A stretch of DNA of 64,000 nt from Streptomyces asiaticus (lineage in GTDB: Bacteria; Actinomycetota; Actinomycetes; Streptomycetales; Streptomycetaceae): assembly GCF_018138715.1 (NCBI RefSeq), contig NZ_JAGSHX010000006.1, positions 6,386,001 through 6,450,000 of the forward strand, read 5' to 3'. Positions within the stretch are counted from its first letter, which is position 1. Each line of letters starts with the position of its first letter. Positions 39,598 to 49,103 of the stretch are shown one piece after another. The translations under genes were made by a program, and so were the position numbers. The notes under the pieces are model-generated. The model did no database searches, had not been told where the DNA came from, and saw nothing but the letters and a program-made list of their open reading frames with translations.

Positions 39598-41772
39598 GTG
39601 GCGAACGTGGAGCGGAGCGGACTGGGGAGAAGCCCGGACACGGGGCCGGCCCCCGGCGCCGTAGGGGCGCGGACGTCGCGGACCAGAATGGGGCTGGTGG
39701 CCCTGTGGCTCCTGGCGGGCGTGCTGGCGGTCCGTCAGGCGGCGGCGGTGCTGCGGCTGCCGCCCGATGAGCGGCTGACCGATCTGGAGACCTGGATCGG
39801 CCACCAGGGTGTGCTGCATGTCAGCGGGTCGCTGTACGACGGGGACTCCTTCACCGGCACCCCGTTCTCCGGGCTCGTCCTCAAACCGCTGACGCAGGCC
39901 GCCGAGCAGAGCCTCGGGGTCGCCTGGACCTTCGGCACCCTGCTGCTGGTCGTGGTCCTCGGGCTGGTCGTGGCCCGGTCGCTGCCCGGCCCGGTCTCCC
40001 GCCGCACCTCGCTGATCGCCGCACCGCTGGCCATCAGCCTGCTGGTGCTGTCGCTTCCGGTGCGCAACACCTTCACCCTCGGCCAGACCAGCATCATCCC
40101 GGTGCTCCTGGTCGTCCTCACCGTGCTGCCCAGAACCTCCGGACGGCAGGCCGGTGTGCTCATCGGAGTGGCCGCGGCGCTCCAGCCCTCGCTGCTGCTG
40201 TTCGCCGTCGTGCTGTGGCTGATCGGACGGCGCCGGGCCGCCGCGCTCGCGGGTGCCACGTTCGCCGTGTGCACCGCGCTCGCCTGGGCGGCCATGCCGC
40301 GCGACTCGTGGACGTACTGGGGGCACCACATCGGCGGCTTCGGGCTCGGTGCCCCCGCCGACAGCCTGGCCAACCAGTCGCTGCACGGGCTGCTGCTGCG
40401 CATCGGCCTCGAGGGCCCGGCGGAGCTCGCGCTGCTGACCGTGCTCGCGGTCGTGGTCGCGGTGATCGGCCTGCGGCGCGCGGTGCGCTATGCGAGGGAC
40501 GGGCAGCTGCTGCTCGCCGCCGCCATCACCGGGAGCGTGGCGCTGGCGGTCTCGCCCACCTCCTGGCAGCACCAGCAGCTGTGGATCCTGCTGGCCGTGG
40601 TCGGCCGGGTGGGGCGGCGCGGCTCCGACCGGCTGGTGTGGCCGGTTCTGGTCGTACTGGCGATGTCGCTCAACCGCACCGCGCTGCTGCCCGACATCGA
40701 GATCCTCGGTCATATCGGCTACAATGCGCCGCTGCTCGCCGCGCTCGCCGCCGCCTGTCTGGTGCCGTTCCTCTCCCGCACCTCGCCGCGGTGGGACGAC
40801 CCCGAGCCGACGCCGGTCGCCGAACCGGCCAGGAGCCGCTTCGCCTGGGTGCCGCTGCTGCGCGTCCTCAAGCGGCCGCTGTCCCGCCCGAACCTGATGC
40901 TCGAGCTGATGCTGATCCGCGTCGGCTACTTCGCCTACTCCTGGATCCGCGGCCACGCCCCGGACGAGCGCAGCGTGGCCGAGGGCCACGGAGACCAGGT
41001 GCTCACCCTCGAGGGCTGGCTGCACATCGACATCGAGCACTGGTTCAACGCCATCGTGGCCGACACCGGATGGCTCAAAGACTGGATGAACTGGTACTAC
41101 AGCACCTTCCACTTCCTGATTCCGCTGTCCCTGCTGGGCTGGCTGTATCTGCGCCGCCCCGCGACGTACCGCTGGGCCCGCACCCCGCTCGCCTTCGCCA
41201 CGCTGCTCGCCCTCGTCGGCTTCTGGCTCTACCCGCTGGCCCCGCCGCGGCTGATGGGGCTCGGCTACGTGGACACCGCGCACGGCCCGCAGGACCTCGA
41301 CAACCCGGACTTCGGCGCGCTCACCAAGCTGTCCAACCAGTACGCGGCCATGCCGTCGCTGCATGTGGGGTGGTCGCTGTGGTGCGGGGTGGTCATCGCG
41401 ATCGTGGCGCCGTACGTCTGGGCGAAGGTGCTCGGCATCCTGTATCCGCTGCTGACCACGGCGGTCATCGTGGGCACCGCGAACCACTATGTGCTGGACG
41501 CGATCGGTGGCGCGGTGATCGTCACGGCCGGGTTCGCGTTGCAGTACGTGTTCCTCGGCGTGGGCCGGCGCCCGCACGAGGAGGCGCCACCGCTGTCGGC
41601 GACGATGGGCGCCGCGGTCGCCCGGGCCAGAGGGCTGGTCCCGGGTCTGGTACGGCAGCGCGGCGGGCAGCACGACGCCGCCGAGGCCGGGGAGAAGGAC
41701 CGGTCAGGGGGCGGTGAGTCCCCCGAAAAGGGGGCTGGGGCTCGCGTTGAGCGGCATGACCAGCGGGTCTAG
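39598..41772 (+). CDS. Bifunctional GT87-like glycosyltransferase/PAP2 membrane protein
   Basis: About 724 residues. The N-terminal about 380 residues form a multi-helix membrane domain like GT87 polyprenol-phosphate-mannose-dependent transferases (an early DLETWIGHQG acidic loop, then NTFTLGQTSIIPVLL and QPSLLLFAVVLW). The C-terminal half is a PAP2_3 domain with active-site blocks LYPLAPPRLM, AMPSLHVGWS (His) and NHYVLDAIGG (His, Asp). A charged tail follows. Actinobacterial fusions of this kind are presumed to modify lipid-linked sugars or envelope lipids. GTG 39598 has GGGGGAG 9 nt upstream; GTG 39580 is an alternative. Confidence 0.83.
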   Translation: MANVERSGLGRSPDTGPAPGAVGARTSRTRMGLVALWLLAGVLAVRQAAAVLRLPPDERLTDLETWIGHQGVLHVSGSLYDGDSFTGTPFSGLVLKPLTQAAEQSLGVAWTFGTLLLVVVLGLVVARSLPGPVSRRTSLIAAPLAISLLVLSLPVRNTFTLGQTSIIPVLLVVLTVLPRTSGRQAGVLIGVAAALQPSLLLFAVVLWLIGRRRAAALAGATFAVCTALAWAAMPRDSWTYWGHHIGGFGLGAPADSLANQSLHGLLLRIGLEGPAELALLTVLAVVVAVIGLRRAVRYARDGQLLLAAAITGSVALAVSPTSWQHQQLWILLAVVGRVGRRGSDRLVWPVLVVLAMSLNRTALLPDIEILGHIGYNAPLLAALAAACLVPFLSRTSPRWDDPEPTPVAEPARSRFAWVPLLRVLKRPLSRPNLMLELMLIRVGYFAYSWIRGHAPDERSVAEGHGDQVLTLEGWLHIDIEHWFNAIVADTGWLKDWMNWYYSTFHFLIPLSLLGWLYLRRPATYRWARTPLAFATLLALVGFWLYPLAPPRLMGLGYVDTAHGPQDLDNPDFGALTKLSNQYAAMPSLHVGWSLWCGVVIAIVAPYVWAKVLGILYPLLTTAVIVGTANHYVLDAIGGAVIVTAGFALQYVFLGVGRRPHEEAPPLSATMGAAVARARGLVPGLVRQRGGQHDAAEAGEKDRSGGGESPEKGAGARVERHDQRV

Positions 41773-41871
41773 CGTGGTGAGAAGGGGGCGGAAAGGCGTG
41801 AAAACGCGTTAAACGGGGGGATCCGGGAATCGAGACGGGGAGCGGGGACCCCGACCGAGGAGGGATCAACG

Positions 41872-42504
41872 ATGTCCCTGGTGAAGGCAGTAACCGCGGC
41901 GGTCGCGATGGGCGCCTCAATGGCTATCGCGACACCCGCGGTCGCCGCGCCGCCGCACCCCTTCGTCGTCGTCCACGACAGGTTCCAGCCGGCGTCGGAG
42001 GCGAAGCACGCCGGTGCGGTGACGTACGACAAGTCGCTGGTGCCCACGTCCGCGACGGTGTTCATCGCGGAGGCGCGGCTGAGCGGCGAGGGCATGATGA
42101 ACCACCACGAAGGTGGCGAAGGCCACGGCCACTACAAGATGCACAAGGGCACGTTCGTGTTCATCAGCGTGCGTGGCCTCGCGGCCGACCACCACTTCGG
42201 GATCCATGTCCATACGAAGCCGTGTGGCACCAAGCCCGACTCGTCGGGGCCGCACTACCAGAACAAGCGGGACCCCAAGCAGCCCTCGACCAACCCGAAG
42301 TACGCCAACCCGCACAACGAGGTGTGGCTGGACCTCACCACCAAGAGCGACGGCAAGGGCTGGGCCAAGTCCTGGGTGAAGTGGAACTTCCGGTCCGGTG
42401 AGGCCCGTTCCGTGGTGATCCACAAGCATGCGACGGACACCACGTCGGGCAAGGCAGGGCAGGCGGGCGCCCGGGTGGCATGTGTGAACGTGCCGTTCAA
42501 GTAG
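41872..42504 (+). CDS. Secreted Cu/Zn superoxide dismutase-like protein
   Basis: A 210-residue exported protein with a signal peptide (AVTAAVAMGASMAIATPAVAA, cleavage near residue 26). The core shows Cu/Zn-SOD-like features: HFGIHVHTKPCG (copper His pair and disulphide Cys), GPHYQNKRD, NPHNEVWLDL, RSVVIHKHATDT and a closing RVACV Cys. A His-rich insertion HHEGGEGHGHYKMHKG is unusual. Whether the full copper/zinc ligand set is present could not be settled, so dismutase activity is likely but unproven. A ribosome site GGAGG is upstream. Confidence 0.75.
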   Translation: MSLVKAVTAAVAMGASMAIATPAVAAPPHPFVVVHDRFQPASEAKHAGAVTYDKSLVPTSATVFIAEARLSGEGMMNHHEGGEGHGHYKMHKGTFVFISVRGLAADHHFGIHVHTKPCGTKPDSSGPHYQNKRDPKQPSTNPKYANPHNEVWLDLTTKSDGKGWAKSWVKWNFRSGEARSVVIHKHATDTTSGKAGQAGARVACVNVPFK

Positions 42505-42524
42505 TTCCGTCGGCGTCCACGGCG

Positions 42525-42577
42525 CTCGGTGGAGGGCGGGCGGGCCTCACGGCGGCAGCAGTCCGCCCTCCACCGAG
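42525..42577 (+). terminator. Terminator between the convergent SOD-like and HD genes
   Basis: A 15-bp perfect inverted repeat (42525-42539 with 42563-42577, CTCGGTGGAGGGCGG) starts 20 bp after the SOD-like stop and overlaps the 3' end of the HD gene. Confidence 0.65.
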
Positions 42578-43146
42578 GCGTCCCTGATCTCCTCGTACAG
42601 CGCGCGCAGCGTCTCGCTCACGGCCACCCGCGGCAGATTCAGCCCGTCCAGCGCCTCGGCGTCCACGGGGGCGTGGCTGTCGGTGGCCATGTCGCCCCAG
42701 CCCTGGCCGGTCAGACAGCGCATCAGGGTGGGGTTGAGCCGGTCCACCCCGCGCACCAGGCACGCCTCGGCCGTACGGCCCTCCTCGTACTCCCGCCACA
42801 GCGCGAGGAGTTCGGCCCCCAGCGGTGCGGGGAGCGAGGCGAAGCGCGGCGGTTCACCGCCCGCGGCGCCCCGCTCCACCGCGTCCATCTCGACGAGGTC
42901 GTGCATCAGGCACAGCTTGAGCATCTTGGTGAGGTCGAGCCGCCGCCCGGCCTCGCGCTCGAACTCGGCGTGCAGGATCCAGCTCACCATCGCCAGGTGC
43001 CAGGAGTGCTCCGCGACGCTCTCCTTGCGCTCCGGGGTGGCGTTGTTGGGGCGCTCGGTCTCACGGAGGCGGGCGGTGAGGGCTATGAAGTCGAAGAGTC
43101 TTCGACGGTCGCCCGCCGCGCCGTGCGGGCCGTACATCTCGCTCAT
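42547..43146 (-). CDS. HD-domain hydrolase, YfbR-like nucleotidase
   Basis: A 199-residue HD-domain protein. The metal ligands are visible in the order AEHSWHLA (His), LMHDLVEMD (His-Asp) and a distant Asp in RGVDRLNP, matching 5'-deoxynucleotidase YfbR and related phosphohydrolases. It would dephosphorylate nucleoside monophosphates in the cytoplasm. ATG 43146 is taken as start; ATG 43137 and GTG 43197 remain possible since no strong ribosome site is seen. Confidence 0.83.
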   Translation of the reverse strand: MSEMYGPHGAAGDRRRLFDFIALTARLRETERPNNATPERKESVAEHSWHLAMVSWILHAEFEREAGRRLDLTKMLKLCLMHDLVEMDAVERGAAGGEPPRFASLPAPLGAELLALWREYEEGRTAEACLVRGVDRLNPTLMRCLTGQGWGDMATDSHAPVDAEALDGLNLPRVAVSETLRALYEEIRDASVEGGLLPP

Positions 43147-43200
43147 GGCGGTCAGTGTGCCCCCGCCCGGTGGGTTGTGGGACTCCTGGCGCGGCACGAA

Positions 43201-43276
43201 CAGCTTACGTGTAGGTCACTCCGAGCCCCCTACATGTAGGTCATCCTGAGCCGCTTACGTGTAGGTCACCCTGAGC
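43201..43276. repeat. Three tandem 25-26 bp repeats covering the end of the CYP125-like gene
   Basis: CxGCTTACGTGTAGGTCACyCTGAGC occurs three times (about 43201-43225, 43226-43250 and 43251-43276). The last copy includes the stop and final codons (RVTYT) of the P450 gene; the other two are downstream duplicates. Confidence 0.75.
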
Positions 43277-44487
43277 TCCTTGATCCCGTTCAGCCAGGCC
43301 GAGCGCAGCCGCCGGGGCTCACCCGCGAGCCGGATGTCCGGCAGGGTGTCCGCGATGGCGTTGAAAATCAGCCGGATCTCCAGCTCCGCCAGGCTCTTGC
43401 CGAGGCAGAAGTGCGGTCCGCCGCCGCCGAAGCCGAGGTGGGGGTTGGGGTCGCGGGTGATGTCGAAGACCTCGGGGCCGTCGAAGACCTCGGGGTCGTT
43501 GTTGGCGGACGAGTAGAACACGCCGACCCGCTGCCCCGCCTCGACGCGCTGCCCGCCGAGTTCGGTGTCCTGGGTGGCGGTGCGCTGGAAGGACATCACG
43601 GGGGTGGCCCAGCGCACGATCTCGTCGGCGGCGGTGGCGGGGCGCTCGGCCTTGAACAGCTCCCACTGGTCGGGGTGGGTGAGGAAGGCGTGCATCCCGT
43701 GGCTGATGGCGTTGCGCGTGGTCTCGTTGCCGGCGACGGCGAGCAGCAGTACGAAGAAGCCGAACTCGTCCGAGCCCAGATTGCCCTCGTCCTCGGCGGC
43801 CACCAGCCGGCTGACGATGTCCTCGGCCGGGCACGCCTTGCGGTCGGCGGCGAGGTTCATGGAGTACGAGATCAGCTCCATGGCCGACTCGGCGCCGATC
43901 TCCTCGGTGATGGCCAGTTCGGGATCGTCGTACGCGACCATCTTGTTGGACCAGTCGAAGATCTTGGACCGGTCCTGCTGGGGGATGCCGATCAGCTCGG
44001 CGATCGCCTGAAGCGGCAGTTCGCAGGCCACATCGGTGACGAAGTCCCCGCTGCCGCTCTCCCTGGCCCCGGCCACGATGCGGGTGGCGCGGTCGCGCAG
44101 GGCGTCCTCGAGGGCGCGGATGGCGCGCGGGGTGAAGCCGCGCTGGACGATCTGGCGGACCCGGGTGTGCTCGGGCGGATCCATGTTCAGCATGATCAGC
44201 TTCTGGACGTCGATCTGATCGCGCTGGATGTGCTCGTTGAACCGGATGATCGCGGTGTTGGCGTGGGAGGAGAAGATCTCCGGCCGGGTGGAGACCTCCT
44301 TGACATCGGCATGGCGGGTGACGGCCCAGTAGCCGTCGTCGTCGAAGCCGGCCACGCCGTGTGGCTGGGGGATCCAGCACACCGGGGCCGTCTGCCGCAG
44401 CTGGGCGAGCTCCGGGAGTGGCACCCGATGCTGATGGAGGTCGGGGTCGGTGAGGTCAAAGCCTTCGGGGAGCGCTGGACAGGACAT
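43255..44487 (-). CDS. Cytochrome P450, CYP125-like (steroid C26/27 hydroxylase type)
   Basis: A 410-residue P450. Motifs: IMLNMDPPEHTRVRQIVQRGFTPRAI (C-helix region), the I-helix LLAVAGNETTRNAISHGM with Asn in place of the usual His, ExxR in DEIVRWATPVMSF, and the heme loop FGGGGPHFCLGKSLAELE. AGNETTRNA and FGGGGPHFCLG are hallmarks of CYP125/CYP142, which oxidise the cholesterol side chain terminus. Divergent from a FadA5-like thiolase, which supports a role in steroid side-chain catabolism. The start is ATG 44487. Confidence 0.88.
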   Translation of the reverse strand: MSCPALPEGFDLTDPDLHQHRVPLPELAQLRQTAPVCWIPQPHGVAGFDDDGYWAVTRHADVKEVSTRPEIFSSHANTAIIRFNEHIQRDQIDVQKLIMLNMDPPEHTRVRQIVQRGFTPRAIRALEDALRDRATRIVAGARESGSGDFVTDVACELPLQAIAELIGIPQQDRSKIFDWSNKMVAYDDPELAITEEIGAESAMELISYSMNLAADRKACPAEDIVSRLVAAEDEGNLGSDEFGFFVLLLAVAGNETTRNAISHGMHAFLTHPDQWELFKAERPATAADEIVRWATPVMSFQRTATQDTELGGQRVEAGQRVGVFYSSANNDPEVFDGPEVFDITRDPNPHLGFGGGGPHFCLGKSLAELEIRLIFNAIADTLPDIRLAGEPRRLRSAWLNGIKELRVTYT

Positions 44488-44531
44488 CGGCCACTCCAGA
44501 GATCTGACGGCCTATCAGAAGTGTCCGCAAG

Positions 44532-44548
44532 GTAGTAACGGGTTCTAC
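44532..44548. promoter_or_regulatory. Partial palindrome near the P450 start, KstR-like
   Basis: GTAGTAACGGGTTCTAC has the AAC-NN-GTT core of KstR (TetR-type cholesterol regulator) operators within a GTAG/CTAC inverted repeat, about 45 bp upstream of the P450 start. Confidence 0.45.
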
Positions 44549-44660
44549 AAGTAGCAAGAGAAATCGCGGCCATTGTTTCGGGGGATCGGTGCCCCCGAGG
44601 TCCGCTCAACCCCTGCACAACCCTTGCGCCGCCGGGCCGGGCCTCAGCAGACTGAGTCGA

Positions 44661-44684
44661 AGAACTAGAACGCGTACTAGTTCT
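44661..44684. promoter_or_regulatory. 24-bp palindromic operator upstream of the thiolase
   Basis: AGAACTAG and CTAGTTCT flank a palindromic ACGCGT core, giving 24 bp with two mismatches. Its size and position 50 bp before the thiolase ATG fit a TetR-family operator, plausibly of KstR type. No such regulator is encoded in the window. Confidence 0.6.
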
Positions 44685-44721
44685 GACGCGGGCGCTGCCG
44701 GGAGCCCCGCGGATGCGATGA

Positions 44722-45906
<1,185 letters not shown>

Positions 45907-46139
45907 GGGGGCGGGAGCGAACTCTCGCCGTCCGTCGGCGGGCGGGGGCCTTCGGGAGCGCACCCGGTGCCGCCGGGCGTGCCAACGCCCTCATCCGGGA
46001 TACTGAGCGCGTCGAGGAGGCCGACGCGGTGGACGTCGACCTGTGTGCGCGTCGCGTCCAAGGTGAACGGCCCGGACGTCGCCGTCTCACGGCGGGGGCG
46101 GTCTCCTCGTCGGCTCCGTCGAGAAGGACCAGCGCGGTC

Positions 46140-46174
46140 GATGGTCCTCACCCCGCGGCCGGAGGAGGACCATC
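46140..46174. repeat. Inverted repeat in the gap after the thiolase
   Basis: GATGGTCCTC at 46140-46149 pairs with GAGGACCATC at 46165-46174 across a 15-nt loop. The 45907-46202 gap otherwise shows no convincing gene, though short open frames cross it. Confidence 0.5.
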
Positions 46175-46202
46175 GCCGTGCTGCTGGGGACTCAGTACGT
46201 CA

Positions 46203-46430
46203 TCAGGTCGTGTCCGGCCCGACCTTGCTCGAACGCACGAGTCCCACGAATGAAGACCACCCGGCCGGGCTGAACAGCAGGGCCGGGCCACTCGGATCCT
46301 TTGAGTCGCGCACAGCGATCCGCCCGCAGGCAGCGATCACATGGGCGACCTCGACGCAGCTATTGCCCGAGCCGCCGCTGTACGACGACTTGTACCAGGC
46401 GTCTTCGGGTGCCAGCTCAGAGGCTGTTAT
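46203..46430 (-). pseudogene. DUF397 protein with a missing standard start codon
   Basis: About 75 residues matching the DUF397 signature well: TASELAPEDAWYKSSYSGG, then GNSCVEVAH and IAVRDSKDPSGPALLFSP. The expected ATG is ATA (46430-46428), and between the upstream in-frame stop and the domain there is no ATG, GTG or TTG; CTG at codon 7 is the only near alternative. It is either decayed by a start-codon change or initiates at a rare codon. It is the last gene of a minus-strand operon with an anti-sigma-like ATPase, a grouping familiar from whiJ-type developmental loci. Confidence 0.75.
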
Positions 46431-46446
46431 GTGAGTATTGATGGCT

Positions 46447-46995
46447 CTACAACTCTCGTGCTAGTCGTTGCATGAACTCTGGCGTTTCCTCGGATGGGAG
46501 CGCCGAGGCGATCATCTGGTTGAACCTACGGTTGAACCGTGCCACCTCCTTCGGCTTATCCGAAGTAGAGACCCCACCCCATGCGTTGTCGACCTGGGCG
46601 GCGTCGGCGGTCTGCGGCAGCGGATCCAGTCCGAGCAGGAGAACGGCCCCGCCGGTGCGGATGACCAGGGCCGTCCAGTCGGGGCGGGTCGGCAGTCTCA
46701 ATCGACGGGAGGCGCCCGGGAAGTGCAGCAGCACCTGGCCGCCGATGATCTGCAGGCATCGGCCGGCGTCCGGGACCGCGTCCCTGGCCCCGGCCAGTCC
46801 GCCGAGGCTGTCGGCGAGACGCCGCATGCGGGCCTCGGTTGCGTCGGCAGCGTCGGGGACGGTGAAGGCCGGGCTGTGGGTGATCAGGATGTGGGCGACC
46901 TCGCGGCCGTCCGGGCCGGTGCCGGGCCAGGTCCAGGCGGCGAGTAACACCAGCAGCCGAAGCTCGGGGCCGGGCGGGGTGATGATGATGCTCAT
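46447..46995 (-). CDS. Conserved hypothetical protein coupled to anti-sigma-like ATPase
   Basis: A 182-residue soluble protein not matched to a known family. It starts MSIIITPPGPELRLLVLLAAWTW, continues through an alpha/beta stretch (GRCLQIIGGQVLLHFPGAS) and ends in a helical FNRRFNQMIASALPSEETPEF. ATG 46995 overlaps the stop of the ATPase gene (ATGA) and GGGAGAG is upstream, so the two proteins are made together. The 16-bp gap to the DUF397 frame suggests one transcript. Confidence 0.72.
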   Translation of the reverse strand: MSIIITPPGPELRLLVLLAAWTWPGTGPDGREVAHILITHSPAFTVPDAADATEARMRRLADSLGGLAGARDAVPDAGRCLQIIGGQVLLHFPGASRRLRLPTRPDWTALVIRTGGAVLLLGLDPLPQTADAAQVDNAWGGVSTSDKPKEVARFNRRFNQMIASALPSEETPEFMQRLAREL

Positions 46996-47393
46996 ACTGT
47001 TGTCTCTCCCGTGGCCTTGAAGCAGGACCAGACGATCTTCCCGAACGGGGTGCGGTTCTGAACTCCCCAGTCGTCGGACAGCGCGGCGACAAGTGTCAGC
47101 CCGCGTCCGGAAAGGTCGGTGTCGGCGGCCTGGCGGGCCTCGGGGTGCTGGCGGCGGCTGTCGTGCACTTCCAGGCGTACGACTTCCTCGTCGACGTCGA
47201 GTTTGACCAGGAAGCCGTGTCCGGGGGCGGTGCCGTGGACCAGGGCGTTCGTCGCGAGCTCGGAGACGCAGAGCCGGACGTCCTCGGCGCGACCTGTCAG
47301 GCCCCACTCAGCCAGGGCGTCGGCGGTGAACGCCCGTGCCCTGCCGATCGATTCGGGCCGGGCGTCGAAGAACCGCTGGATCGTGTCGCTCAT
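46992..47393 (-). CDS. RsbW-like ATP-binding (anti-sigma type) protein
   Basis: A 133-residue GHKL-fold ATPase of the anti-sigma-factor kinase type. The N box is LCVSELATNALVHG, followed by VRLEVHDSRRQHPEA (D box) and SGRGLTLVAALSDDWG (G box). Streptomyces has many such proteins that bind sigma factors or phosphorylate antagonists. GAGGG lies 6-7 nt before ATG 47393. The last codons overlap the next gene's start. Confidence 0.87.
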   Translation of the reverse strand: MSDTIQRFFDARPESIGRARAFTADALAEWGLTGRAEDVRLCVSELATNALVHGTAPGHGFLVKLDVDEEVVRLEVHDSRRQHPEARQAADTDLSGRGLTLVAALSDDWGVQNRTPFGKIVWSCFKATGETTV

Positions 47394-47401
47394 CGTGGCC
47401 C

Positions 47402-47830
47402 TCATGACTCGGCGTCCAGGACGCGGGTGATTCCAGGACTGCGGCGGCGGACGGGGCCGCTGCGGGAGATGGACGGGTGCGTGAGGCGAGGACCGCGGAC
47501 CAGCAGAAGCCGGGAGCCGGCCGCCTCGATCCGGCGCCCGCGCTCGGCGGCTATGACCTTGGGGCCCAGGTGCGACATGGCCGGGGCGATCACGCCATAG
47601 ACGTCCGGCAGGGCCAGCACGTCCAGTAGCCCGGTGAACGCCGCCGAAGACGGGTCGACGCTCACCTCCCGGTCAGTGAAGAGGCCGGACAGTTGCAACT
47701 CATGGCTGCGGCAGTACTCCGCGAGCGACGCGGTCAGCGCCGCTTGCCGGGCCGCGGAGACCCGCACCAGCCGCAGGAATCCGTAAACCACCGGGCCGCT
47801 GACCTGGCGATGCTCCGTGAGGGGTTCCAT
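47402..47830 (-). CDS. Small serine-recombinase-like protein, probably not catalytic
   Basis: About 142 residues whose core VYGFLRLVRVSAARQAALTASLAEYCRSHEL and GLLDVLALPDVYGVIAPAMSHLG resemble the N-terminal resolvase fold, but the catalytic Ser position after the first strand and the C-terminal DNA-binding domain are absent. The Arg/Pro-rich tail is disordered. It is the first gene of the operon with the ATPase; the gap is 8 bp. The start is uncertain (ATG 47830, or further up). It may be a regulatory derivative of a recombinase. Confidence 0.6.
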   Translation of the reverse strand: MEPLTEHRQVSGPVVYGFLRLVRVSAARQAALTASLAEYCRSHELQLSGLFTDREVSVDPSSAAFTGLLDVLALPDVYGVIAPAMSHLGPKVIAAERGRRIEAAGSRLLLVRGPRLTHPSISRSGPVRRRSPGITRVLDAES

Positions 47831-47911
47831 GCTGAGGACCGTCCAAGAGACTCGAGAAGTGGTGACGCTCTTGAGCGTGGTCTCATCCCAGCTCCGAGCC
47901 AATCACCGGCC

Positions 47912-47938
47912 GTTCTACTTCCGTTCCACTTCCGTCCC
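47912..47938. promoter_or_regulatory. Direct repeat TTCYACTTCCGT in the divergent promoter region
   Basis: TTCTACTTCCGT and TTCCACTTCCGT lie side by side between the two divergent operons and may be sites for the XRE-TPR regulator. Confidence 0.4.
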
Positions 47939-47985
47939 GCCGCCTCATCGCATCTGCTTCGATGACCGGTGGAAGGGAGTGACGC

Positions 47986-49086
47986 GTGGCGACCGTGCAC
48001 CACTGGACCGGGCTGGAGGCCAAGGCCCTGCGGCTCGCCCTGCGACTGAGCGTGCGGGCCTTCGCCCAGCACCTCGGCCTGGCGGTGGCGACCGTCTCCA
48101 AGTGGGAGGGCAAGCTCGCCGACACCGAGCCCAGACCCGACACCCAGGCCATCCTCGACACCGCACTCGGCCGCGCTGACGCCTCCGTCCACCTGCGCCT
48201 CGAAACTCTCCTGTCCGAGATGACCAGCGCGGTGACCACCGCCCGGCGACGTGTCACCGCCTCCGGGCCCAGGGCCTGGGAGTACGAATCCTGGGCCGAT
48301 GACCTGGACCGGGTCGTGGTCGCCCTGTCCCGGCAGAACTTCGCCTTCGCCGACAGCCTGCTCAGCCGCTGGCTCGGCCGCTTCAAGGCCCCCGAACTGG
48401 ACGAGAAGGGCCTGTATCTGTTCGCCCGCTCGACCGCCCTGCTCGGCGACCTCAAACGCGACCGGGGCGCTGTGCTCGGACCGCTCTCGGCCCAGCACTC
48501 CTATGCCGGTGCCCGCGCGGTCTTCACCCAGCTCGACATCCCCCGCCGCGTCGCCCAGCTCGACCTGTCCCTCGCGGTGGTCACGGAGATGTCCGGGAAG
48601 CTGGAGATCGCTGCCCGCAACTACGAAACCCTCGCTGTCGACGACCGGCTCTCCCGCCGCGACCGCGCAAGGGCCCGGCTGTGGGTGGGGACCGCGCTGA
48701 GCAAGGACGGCGACCATGACTATGCGACCCGCGTCATGCAGGCCGCGACCCGGGACTTCGAAGACCTCCAGGAACCCGACGACTGGTCGGTGGCCCACCA
48801 GAAACTCGCCCTCGCCCGCCGCGGCGCCGGCGACCTCACCCAGGCCCTGCACTTCATCGACATCGCCCGCAGCAGCGGGACCACCGAATCACCGATGCAA
48901 CGCGTGCGACTGGACACAGCCCATGGCCACATCCTGCTCTCCGACACAGCGACCCGGGATGATGGACTCCTCGTCCTCGACCAGGCCGCCAAGGCGGCCG
49001 CGCAGTACGGACTCGTGCACCAGCTGCGCAGTATCGAGGGCATCAAGGCCATGAGCGAGGGGCCGGCCGGGCCCCGGCAACGGTGA
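47986..49086 (+). CDS. XRE-family regulator with TPR-like sensor
   Basis: A 366-residue regulator. The HTH (residues about 10-60) reads LEAKALRLALRLSVRAFAQHLGLAVATVSKWE, and the rest is a helical TPR-like array (FADSLLSRWLGRFKAPELDEKGLYLFARSTALLGDL, LSRRDRARARLWVGTALSKDGD, DLTQALHFIDIARSSG). GTG 47986 has AAGGGAG upstream. It heads a plus-strand operon with YdcF-like and WbqC-like genes and is divergent from the ATPase/DUF397 operon, so it may control both. Confidence 0.85.
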   Translation: MATVHHWTGLEAKALRLALRLSVRAFAQHLGLAVATVSKWEGKLADTEPRPDTQAILDTALGRADASVHLRLETLLSEMTSAVTTARRRVTASGPRAWEYESWADDLDRVVVALSRQNFAFADSLLSRWLGRFKAPELDEKGLYLFARSTALLGDLKRDRGAVLGPLSAQHSYAGARAVFTQLDIPRRVAQLDLSLAVVTEMSGKLEIAARNYETLAVDDRLSRRDRARARLWVGTALSKDGDHDYATRVMQAATRDFEDLQEPDDWSVAHQKLALARRGAGDLTQALHFIDIARSSGTTESPMQRVRLDTAHGHILLSDTATRDDGLLVLDQAAKAAAQYGLVHQLRSIEGIKAMSEGPAGPRQR

Positions 49087-49103
49087 CCAGGGAGAACACA
49101 CGC

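Noticed and set aside
47402-47830. Functional serine recombinase
   Set aside because: Too short, no catalytic Ser in the expected position and no DNA-binding domain.
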